A stretch of DNA of 7,410 nucleotides, from assembly GCA_031177735.1 (NCBI GenBank), contig JAPSKJ010000102.1, positions 1 through 7,410 of the forward strand, in the 5' to 3' direction. Positions 1 to 6,904 of the stretch are shown here, piece after piece (position 1 is the first letter of the stretch; each line of letters begins with the position of its first letter). The stretch is from Nocardioides sp. Its GTDB lineage: Bacteria > Actinomycetota > Actinomycetes > Propionibacteriales > Nocardioidaceae. The position numbers and the translations under genes were made by a program. The notes under the pieces are model-generated. The model ran no database searches and had not been told where the DNA came from. It was given only the letters and a program-made list of their open reading frames with translations.

Positions 1-318
1 ATCCTCGGCTATCCCGAGGACGGGCCGTTCGACGTCCAGGCCGGCCGCATCCGCTCCGAGCAGCGGCTCCGCTCGCCTGACATCTACGGCAACGGCACCG
101 TCATCCGTGAGGTCTACTCCCTGCGCGGGCTGATCCGGCCCGGCAACTCCGGCGGTCCGATCGTCGACTCCGACGGTGAGGCCGTGGGCGTCGTCTTCGC
201 CGCCTCGGTCACCGACCGCGAGACCGGCTACGCCCTCACTGCGGCTCAGGTCGCCGACGCCGCCGCGGCGGGCGCCACCGCCTCCGAACCGGTCGACACC
301 GGAGCCTGCGCGAGCTGA
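1..318 (+). CDS. MarP-type membrane serine protease, C-terminal part (5' end outside window)
   Basis: The frame is open from the first base to TGA at 316-318, giving 105 residues of a trypsin-like (S1/S1C chymotrypsin-fold) domain. GNSGG at residues 48-52 carries the catalytic serine (residue 50). The following VGVVFAASV and TGYALTA segments fit the last beta strands and C-terminal region of the MarP family, and the late cysteine (residue 103) matches the position of the cysteine that forms the disulfide in mycobacterial MarP. The catalytic His and Asp and the expected N-terminal four-helix membrane region lie upstream of the window. In Mycobacterium tuberculosis MarP (Rv3671c) is a periplasmic protease needed to hold internal pH in acid. 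The role here is inferred from that family. The gene converges with the holin-X gene, and a repeat array starts one base after its stop. Another periplasmic trypsin-like protease is the main alternative. Confidence 0.8.
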   Translation: MLGYPEDGPFDVQAGRIRSEQRLRSPDIYGNGTVIREVYSLRGLIRPGNSGGPIVDSDGEAVGVVFAASVTDRETGYALTAAQVADAAAAGATASEPVDTGACAS

Positions 319-319
319 G

Positions 320-451
320 CGCGAGAGGTCACTTGTGGCCCGCCGAGAGGTCACAAGCGGCCCGCCGAGAGGTCAGTTGTGGCCCGTCGAGAGGTCACTT
401 CTGGCCCCTCAAAGCGTCACTCCGCGCCCTCGGCGGGGTCGATACCGCGCC
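320..451 (+). repeat. 22-bp tandem repeat array A, reading in the marP sense
   Basis: There are six units on an exact 22-bp period, starting at 320, 342, 364, 386, 408 and 430. The first four are close to each other: CGAGAG, then GTCACTT (varied to GTCACAA or GTCAGTT), two variable bases, then GGCCC. The unit at 408 is diverged, with AAAGCGTCACT, and the one at 430 is barely recognisable. The array begins one base after the marP TGA. The unit is related to array B (500-630) read on the opposite strand, so the two arrays face each other. There are no unique spacers between units. Between the arrays, about 452-499, I see only low-similarity GC-rich DNA, with a tandem GACGTCG pair at 489-502. 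The function is unknown. Confidence 0.85.
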
Positions 452-499
452 CGGTCGGGGTGTCAGTGGCGCTCGACGGGTGATGGCAGACGTCGGACG

Positions 500-630
500 T
501 CGACGGTGCTGACGCACGGACGGGCCGGAAGTGACGCCTCGCGGGGCCGGAAGTGACGCTTCGCGGGCCGGAAGTGACGTCTCGCGGGGCCAGAAGTGAC
601 GCTTCGCGGGGCCGAAAGTGACGCCTCGCG
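500..630 (-). repeat. 22-bp tandem repeat array B, reading in the holin-X gene sense
   Basis: On the - strand there are five near-identical units, at 630-609, 608-587, 586-566, 565-544 and 543-522, then a degenerate sixth at 521-500. Spacing is 22 bp, except that the third unit is 21 bp and has lost one C of the final GGCCC. Each good unit reads CGCGA(G/A), two bases, GTCACTT, two bases, GGCCC. On the + strand this appears as repeated GAAGTGACG. The first unit starts one base after the TGA of the holin-X gene (632-634). The array is the inverted counterpart of array A. The function is unknown. Possible roles are convergent transcription termination, a protein-binding cluster, or a 3'-UTR tag. 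Confidence 0.85.
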
Positions 631-631
631 G

Positions 632-1039
632 TCAGGCCTTGCCCTTGAGCGCCCGGGGGATCTCCTTGCCCTGGTGGATGGCCTTCTGCGGGGCGCGCAC
701 CTGCTTGACCTTCTTGATGCCGATGAACGCCAGCAGGCCGGCGACGAGCAGGTAGAAGGCGAAGACGATCAGGAACGACCAGTGCAGGCCGAGCCCGGCC
801 CAGTGGATGAAGTAGGCGATCGCGACCGAGAGCATGATGATCGCGAGCACCGCGACGAAGCCCGCGGCAGCGAACATGGCCAGGCCGATGCCGCCCGCCT
901 GCACGCTCACCTTCAGCTCCGACTTGGCGAGCTCGATCTCCTTCGAGATCAGCGTGGAGATGTCTCGGCTCGCGTCGGCGACCAGGCGACCGATGGTCGG
1001 CTCGTCGGTGTTCGTCGGGTGAGTGGGCGTGTGTGCCAT
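632..1039 (-). CDS. Small two-helix membrane protein, actinobacterial holin-X (phage holin 3_6) family
   Basis: The product has 135 residues, an ATG start and a GAGGA ribosome site at 1045-1049, five bases upstream. A polar N-terminus (1-17) leads into an amphipathic stretch around 18-45 (TIGRLVADASRDIS to ELAKSELK). Two membrane segments follow at about 51-80 and 87-108, then a basic, lysine-rich tail. This amphipathic helix plus helical hairpin is typical of the putative actinobacterial holin-X family (Pfam PF07332). The holin name comes from similarity only. Such genes are common core chromosomal genes in actinobacteria, and no lysis gene or phage gene lies nearby. A similar small membrane protein (Rv3669) sits near acs and marP in M. 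tuberculosis, as I recall. The gene lies 47 bp downstream of nhaA with no hairpin in the gap, so co-transcription is likely. Its role is unknown, perhaps in membrane organisation. Confidence 0.85.
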   Translation of the reverse strand: MAHTPTHPTNTDEPTIGRLVADASRDISTLISKEIELAKSELKVSVQAGGIGLAMFAAAGFVAVLAIIMLSVAIAYFIHWAGLGLHWSFLIVFAFYLLVAGLLAFIGIKKVKQVRAPQKAIHQGKEIPRALKGKA

Positions 1040-1086
1040 GCCTGTCCTCGCATCGGTGGGTCGCTCTGGCCTCTGACCTTACCGAG

Positions 1087-2406
1087 TCAACTACCCGGTG
1101 GCCGGTCCTCGAACACGTCCGGCACGCCGTCGTCGTCCGCGTCGACCTGCTCGGCCTCGGCCAGCCGCCGGTAGACGCGGTTGCGCGAGCGCAGCACCGC
1201 GGAGGCGAGCAGCGCCGCGAGCAGCGAGCCCACGAGCACGCCCACCTTCACGTGGTCGTCGCGCTCGCTGCCCGCGCCGAAGGCCAGGTCACCGATCAGC
1301 AGCGACACGGTGAACCCGATGCCGGCGAGCATGGCCATGCCGACGACGTCGACCCACGACAGCTCGTCGTCGAGCTCGGCGCGGGTGAACCGCGACAGCA
1401 GCCACGTCGACCCGGTGATCCCGACCGCCTTGCCGACGATCAGGCCGGCGATGATCCCGAGCGCGACCGGGTCGGTGACCGAGTCGAGCAGCCCGTCGAT
1501 CCCGCCGACGCTCACCCCGGCCGCGAAGAACGCGAAGACCGGCACCGCGATCCCCGCCGAGATCGGCCGGACCAGGTGCTCCAGGTGCTCGGCGAGCCCC
1601 GGCGCGTCCTGGCCGTCACGGCGCAGCACCGGGACGGTGAAGCCGAGGAGTACGCCGGCGACGGTCGCGTGCACGCCGGAGTGGTGCATCAGCCACCAGG
1701 TGAGGAGGGCGAGCGGGACGAGCAGGAACGGCGTACTCACCCGACGCTGGACCAGCAGCGCGAACAGTCCCAGCGGCACCAGCATGAGCGCGAGGGAGAC
1801 CAGGTCGACGGAGTCGGTGTAGAAGATCGCGATGACGGTGATCCCGAGCAGGTCGTCGACCACGGCCAGGGTGAGCAGGAAGGTGCGCAGACCGCTCGGC
1901 AGGTGGGTGCTGATCACCGCCAGCACCGCGACCGCGAAGGCGATGTCGGTCGCCGACGGGATCGCCCAGCCGGCGAGCCCGCCGCTGTCGGTCGCCAGCT
2001 GGACGGCGACGTAGATGAGCGCCGGAGCGGCCATCCCGCCGACCGCCGCGGCGATGGGCAGTGCGGCCCGACGCGGGTCGCGCAGGTCACCTGCGACGAA
2101 CTCCCGCTTGAGCTCCAGGCCGACCACGAAGAAGAAGATGGCCAGCAGGCCGTCGGAGGCCCAGTGGCCGAGGGAGAGGTCGAGGTGCAGGCTCTCGGGG
2201 CCGATGTGGAGGTCGCGCAGGTCGGCGTAGGACTCGCCCCAGGGGCTGTTGGCCCACACCAGCGCGATGATCGCGGCGACGATGAGGAGGATGCCGCCGG
2301 TGGTCTCGGCGCGCAGGACCTCCGCGGTGCGCGAGGTCTCCAGCCAGGAGCCACGGGCGAAGAGCCGGCGGGACTGCGGTGCGGGCGGTGTGGACGGCGT
2401 GGTCAC
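1087..2406 (-). CDS. nhaA: Na+/H+ antiporter NhaA
   Basis: This inner-membrane antiporter exports Na+ (or Li+) in exchange for protons, supporting pH and sodium balance. It has 439 residues against about 390 in E. coli NhaA, with roughly 20 extra residues at the N-terminus and a longer C-terminal tail. The family's key residues are present: Asp154 in SATDIAF (E. coli Asp133), the Asp184-Asp185 pair in AVVDDLLGI (Asp163/164) and Lys326 in GLIVGKAVGI (Lys300). HSGVHATVAG (242-251) and GIGFTVSLLIGDLAF (362-376) are also characteristic, and the hydrophobic pattern fits the usual 12 helices. The GTG start at 2404-2406 is supported by AAGGAG at 2414-2419, seven bases upstream. The C-tail holds an acidic loop, DADDDGVPD (422-430), that fits a calcium-loop pattern. 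The gene probably heads a two-gene unit with the holin-X gene. Confidence 0.97.
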   Translation of the reverse strand: MTTPSTPPAPQSRRLFARGSWLETSRTAEVLRAETTGGILLIVAAIIALVWANSPWGESYADLRDLHIGPESLHLDLSLGHWASDGLLAIFFFVVGLELKREFVAGDLRDPRRAALPIAAAVGGMAAPALIYVAVQLATDSGGLAGWAIPSATDIAFAVAVLAVISTHLPSGLRTFLLTLAVVDDLLGITVIAIFYTDSVDLVSLALMLVPLGLFALLVQRRVSTPFLLVPLALLTWWLMHHSGVHATVAGVLLGFTVPVLRRDGQDAPGLAEHLEHLVRPISAGIAVPVFAFFAAGVSVGGIDGLLDSVTDPVALGIIAGLIVGKAVGITGSTWLLSRFTRAELDDELSWVDVVGMAMLAGIGFTVSLLIGDLAFGAGSERDDHVKVGVLVGSLLAALLASAVLRSRNRVYRRLAEAEQVDADDDGVPDVFEDRPPGS

Positions 2407-2429
2407 GAGGGGACTCCTTCAGAGGGGTC

Positions 2430-2470
2430 GTCGGCAGCTACGCCGACCAGACTTCCCGGCACACCGGAAG
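2430..2470 (-). promoter_or_regulatory. Two small stem-loops in the nhaA leader
   Basis: Two short dyads lie just upstream of the nhaA ribosome site. One is a perfect 6-bp stem, GTCGGC at 2430-2435 with GCCGAC at 2442-2447, with a 6-nt loop. The other spans 2452-2470, with CTTCC pairing GGAAG, two further GC pairs across a bulged C, and a 4-nt loop. They could shape translation of nhaA. Short GC stems are frequent by chance in DNA of this composition, so this is tentative. Confidence 0.25.
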
Positions 2471-2472
2471 CC

Positions 2473-2478
2473 ACCCTA
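2473..2478 (-). promoter_or_regulatory. Possible -10 element of the nhaA promoter
   Basis: On the - strand this reads TAGGGT, which fits the actinobacterial SigA -10 pattern (TANNNT), about 66 bases before the nhaA start. No convincing -35 hexamer is seen at the proper spacing. It is the best candidate in the 140 bases between the acs terminator hairpin and nhaA. Confidence 0.3.
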
Positions 2479-2546
2479 CCGGGCGGGCAGCCGCCGGCCG
2501 CCCCGGAGGGACCCGCAGATGGAGGGCCACGATCCACCCGGAAACG

Positions 2547-2581
2547 CCGCGACACGCCGGCGGGCTGCCGGCGTGTCGCGG
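2547..2581 (-). terminator. Hairpin terminator of acs
   Basis: A perfect 15-bp GC-rich stem pairs 2547-2561 with 2567-2581 around a 5-nt loop (GGGCT). It lies 44 bp past the acs stop. On the - strand only a short TTT follows, which is usual for terminators in high-GC actinobacteria. It separates acs from nhaA and implies that nhaA has its own promoter. Confidence 0.8.
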
Positions 2582-2625
2582 GTGGTGAGCGAGCGAAGTG
2601 GCCCCAGCGGGCTCAGGTGGCGAGC

Positions 2626-4614
<1,989 letters not shown>

Positions 4615-4619
4615 GGGTG

Positions 4620-4626
4620 TCCCTTT
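4620..4626 (-). promoter_or_regulatory. Ribosome binding site that sets the acs start
   Basis: On the - strand this reads AAAGGGA, five bases before the GTG at 4614. It supports that start over the in-frame GTG 20 codons upstream (4674), whose own upstream bases are GC-rich without a purine run and lie close to the actP terminator hairpin. Confidence 0.7.
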
Positions 4627-4687
4627 CCGGGGTCGTTCGGTGATGACCGGCGAGCGCGGCGCCCTCGGCGTCACGCCGCCGCCAGTG

Positions 4688-4730
4688 GCCTACGCCACAG
4701 TCTGCCCTGCGGGCGGACTGTGGCGTAGGC
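4688..4730 (-). terminator. Long hairpin after actP (terminator or attenuator before acs)
   Basis: A 20-bp stem pairs 4688-4707 with 4711-4730 around a TGC loop. The only flaw is the 4703/4715 position, which is a U.G wobble in a + strand RNA and an A.C mismatch in a - strand RNA. It starts 16 bp past the actP stop and ends 73 bp before the acs start. No strong T-run follows on the - strand. It probably ends or reduces the yjcH-actP transcript, so acs would need its own promoter in 4615-4687. I see no clear -10/-35 pair there. Confidence 0.75.
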
Positions 4731-4746
4731 GCAGGTCGGACTGGTT

Positions 4747-6369
4747 TCAGTGGATGACGGCCTTCTCGGAGCCGGCGCCGGTGAGGGCGCGGACCTCGAG
4801 CTCGGTGTAGCGCTGCTCCGCCGACGGCTCACGCGAGGTGATCGTGCCGAGCCAGCCGAGGAAGAAGCCGAGCGGGATCGAGACGATGCCGGGGTTGCTG
4901 AGCGGGAACCAGGCCCAGTCGGCGCCGGTGACCAGTGCGGTCTCCGAGCCGGACACGGTCGGCGAGAAGAACACCAGGCCGACGCAGGAGATGAGCCCGC
5001 CGTAGATGCTCCAGACGGCGCCACGGGTGTTGAAGCGCTTCCAGAACATGTTGTAGACGATCGCGGGCAGGTTCGCCGAGGCGGCCACCGCGAAGGCGAG
5101 CGCCACCAGGAAGGCGATGTTGAGCTGCTGCGCCGGGATGGCCAGACCGATCGCGATGGCACCGATGACCACTGCGGCGATCCGGGTCATCTTGATCTCC
5201 TGGGTCTCGCTCGCCGCGCCCTTGCGGATGACGCTGTTGTAGATGTCGTGCGCCACCGAGGTGGAGGACGCCAGCGTCAGGCCGGCGACCACCGCGAGGA
5301 TCGTCGCGAAGGCGACCGCCGCGATGAAGGCCAGCAGGATCGCGCCGCCGGCGGAGCCCTCACCGCCACCGACCGCCTCGGCGAGCAGCGGGGAGGCGAG
5401 GTTGCCGCCCGACGCCGTCACCTCGGCGAACTTGTCACCGGTCAGCAGCGCGGCCGCGCCGAAGCCGAGGACCAGCGTGAACAGGTAGAAGATGCCGATC
5501 AGGACGATCGCCCACAGCACCGACTTCCGCGCGTCGCGGGAGGTCGGCACGGTGTAGAACCGGATCAGGATGTGCGGCAGGCCCGCGGTGCCGAGCACCA
5601 GGGCGAGGCCGAGGGACAAGAAGTTGATCTTCGAGGTCGTGTCGGCGCCGTACTGCAGGCCGGGCTCGAGGAACGCCGCCGCGACGTTGCCGTCCGCGCG
5701 GTCGCCGTAGTTGCCGGCCGCGGTGCCGAGCAGCTCGGAGAGGTTGAAGCCGAACTCGGCGAGCACCAGCACCACGATCAGCGCGGAGCCGGCCATGAGC
5801 AGGACGGCCTTGACGATCTGCACCCAGGTGGTGCCCTTCATGCCGCCGAAGGTGACGTAGACGATCATCAGGGCGCCGACGCCGAGGATGGTGAGGTTCT
5901 TCAGCCACTGGTCGTCCACGCCCAGCAGGAGCGCGACGAGCGCACCCGCGCCGACCATCTGGGCGAGCAGGTAGAAGATCGACACCACGACGGTGGAGGT
6001 GGCCGCGGCCATCCGGACCGGGCGCTGCTTCATCCGATAGGCGAGCTGGTCGGCCATCGTGTAGCGCCCGGAGTTGCGCAGCATCTCCGCGACGAGCAGC
6101 AGCGCGACCAGCCAGGCGACCAGGAAGCCGATGGAGTAGAGGAAGCCGTCGTAGCCGTTGATGGCGATCGCGCCGGAGATGCCGAGGAACGATGCCGCCG
6201 ACATGTAGTCGCCGCCGATGGCGAGGCCGTTCTGCACCCCGGAGAAGCCGCGGCCGCCGGCGTAGAAGTCGGCCGCGCCCTGGGTCTGGCGGCTCGCCCA
6301 GACGGTGATGCCCAGCGTGATGGCGACGACGGAGAGGAACAGGATCGCGGTGATTGCCTGGTGGTCCAT
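4747..6369 (-). CDS. actP: Cation/acetate symporter, SSS family (ActP/MctC-like)
   Basis: This inner-membrane symporter couples uptake of acetate, and probably other short monocarboxylates, to a cation. It has 540 residues against about 549 in E. coli ActP, with an alternating hydrophobic pattern consistent with about 13 helices. Characteristic stretches are GLAIGGDYMSAASFLGISGA (48-67) in the first LeuT-fold core helix, YVTFGGMKGTTWVQIVKA (171-188), GTAGLPHILIRFYTVP (260-275), the SSS signature region, and LTLASSTSVAHDIYNS (365-380), whose Ser-Ser/Thr group sits where family members bind Na+. The ATG is at 6367-6369, preceded by AAGGGAGG nine bases away, inside the end of yjcH. The start overlaps the yjcH stop by one base (TGATG), implying translational coupling. 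Next to yjcH and acs, acetate is the likely substrate, but pyruvate or propionate transport cannot be excluded. Confidence 0.93.
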   Translation of the reverse strand: MDHQAITAILFLSVVAITLGITVWASRQTQGAADFYAGGRGFSGVQNGLAIGGDYMSAASFLGISGAIAINGYDGFLYSIGFLVAWLVALLLVAEMLRNSGRYTMADQLAYRMKQRPVRMAAATSTVVVSIFYLLAQMVGAGALVALLLGVDDQWLKNLTILGVGALMIVYVTFGGMKGTTWVQIVKAVLLMAGSALIVVLVLAEFGFNLSELLGTAAGNYGDRADGNVAAAFLEPGLQYGADTTSKINFLSLGLALVLGTAGLPHILIRFYTVPTSRDARKSVLWAIVLIGIFYLFTLVLGFGAAALLTGDKFAEVTASGGNLASPLLAEAVGGGEGSAGGAILLAFIAAVAFATILAVVAGLTLASSTSVAHDIYNSVIRKGAASETQEIKMTRIAAVVIGAIAIGLAIPAQQLNIAFLVALAFAVAASANLPAIVYNMFWKRFNTRGAVWSIYGGLISCVGLVFFSPTVSGSETALVTGADWAWFPLSNPGIVSIPLGFFLGWLGTITSREPSAEQRYTELEVRALTGAGSEKAVIH

Positions 6370-6734
6370 CAGGGCTTACCTCCCTTGGTCTCGGCGATGA
6401 ACTGCTCGTCCAGCTGGCGGGCGAGCGGGTCGAGCTTGCTGGTGGAGTAGCGGCTGTAGAGCCAGGCGATCAGGAACGTCGTCACGAACTGGAGCAGCCC
6501 GAAGACGAGCGCGACGTTGATGTTGCCGACGACCTTCGCGGCCATGAAGTCGCCCGCCCAGTTCGACATGGCGACGTAGAGCAGGTACCAGGCGAGGAAC
6601 GCCACCGTCGCCGGGAACACGAATCGGCGGTAGGCCGACCGCAGCTCTCGGAACTCCGCGGTCGCGTGCAGGCGGTCGTAGACCGGGTCGTGGCCATGGG
6701 ACTGGGCGTAGGCATCGCTGTCTGATGCAGTCAC
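6369..6734 (-). CDS. yjcH: DUF485 small membrane protein (YjcH-like), partner of ActP
   Basis: The product has 121 residues. A polar N-terminus leads to the DUF485 hallmark ELRSAYRRFVFP (30-41), followed by two membrane helices at about 38-59 and 73-93 and a charged C-terminus (RQLDEQF, 106-112). E. coli YjcH, about 104 residues, is likewise encoded between acs and actP; its function is not settled, and an accessory role for the symporter is the usual inference. The start is GTG at 6732-6734, supported by AAGGGG at 6740-6745, five bases upstream. The stop shares one base with the actP start. It is the first gene of the transporter unit, and the upstream gap holds a CRP/GlxR-like palindrome. 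Confidence 0.93.
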   Translation of the reverse strand: MTASDSDAYAQSHGHDPVYDRLHATAEFRELRSAYRRFVFPATVAFLAWYLLYVAMSNWAGDFMAAKVVGNINVALVFGLLQFVTTFLIAWLYSRYSTSKLDPLARQLDEQFIAETKGGKP

Positions 6735-6787
6735 GAGAACCCCTTCGTCTCGAGAGGCCGCCCGGCGGGATGGGCGACCGGCGTGGA

Positions 6788-6803
6788 GTCACACTGCGGT
6801 GAC
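6788..6803. promoter_or_regulatory. GTCAC-N6-GTGAC dyad upstream of yjcH
   Basis: GTCACACTGCGGTGAC has perfect 5-bp inverted arms. The arms point the opposite way to a CRP site. Its centre is exactly 20 bp from the centre of the palindrome at 6808-6823, about two helical turns. It could be a second operator or chance half-sites. Confidence 0.35.
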
Positions 6804-6807
6804 CCGC

Positions 6808-6823
6808 TGTGATCGCCATCACG
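6808..6823. promoter_or_regulatory. CRP/GlxR-type operator candidate upstream of yjcH-actP
   Basis: TGTGATCGCCATCACG matches the CRP-family pattern TGTGA-N6-TCACA at nine of ten arm positions, with the core GTGAT-N4-ATCAC perfectly symmetric. It lies about 75-90 bp upstream of the yjcH start. cAMP-responsive CRP/GlxR proteins control acetate genes in several actinobacteria, so control of the acetate uptake unit is plausible. The promoter itself is not clearly visible. Confidence 0.6.
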
Positions 6824-6856
6824 TTAGGTGCGTCACGGCTCACCCGTGGAGTACGC

Positions 6857-6885
6857 CGCCCGCGGCTCGCGCCGAACGGCGGGCG
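6857..6885 (-). terminator. Weak hairpin after the GT87-like gene
   Basis: A 7-bp GC stem, CGCCCGC at 6857-6863 with GCGGGCG at 6879-6885, encloses a 15-nt loop. It starts 19 bp past the TAG of the upstream gene. It is poorer than the other two hairpins, and its position is the main argument for it. Confidence 0.3.
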
Positions 6886-6904
6886 CGGATCGGTGAGCGG
6901 TCGG

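Noticed and set aside
176..556. + strand open frame crossing the marP end and the repeat gap
   Set aside because: It is out of frame with the catalytic GNSGG protein and made largely of Pro/Arg/Ser plus translated repeats. The marP frame is the real one.
320..630. Repeat arrays as a CRISPR
   Set aside because: The 22-bp units abut directly with no unique spacers, the two arrays have opposite orientation, and no cas gene is near.
632..1039. Holin-like gene as a sign of a prophage
   Set aside because: No endolysin, integrase or structural phage gene is present. Holin-X family proteins are common chromosomal genes in actinobacteria.
1040..1086. Possible separate promoter for the holin-X gene (TAAGGT at about 1077-1082 on the - strand)
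   Set aside because: The only TTGACT-like -35 lies three bases from it, far too close, so co-transcription with nhaA is simpler.
4615..4674. Upstream GTG start for acs, giving 682 residues
   Set aside because: There is no purine-rich ribosome site before it, the extra 20 residues are Pro/Arg-rich and unlike Acs N-termini, and a good site precedes the GTG at 4614.
4750..6450. + strand open frame of 566 codons opposite actP and yjcH
   Set aside because: It is the antisense shadow of ActP, with low-complexity Asp/Arg/Gly/His-rich content and no recognisable domain.
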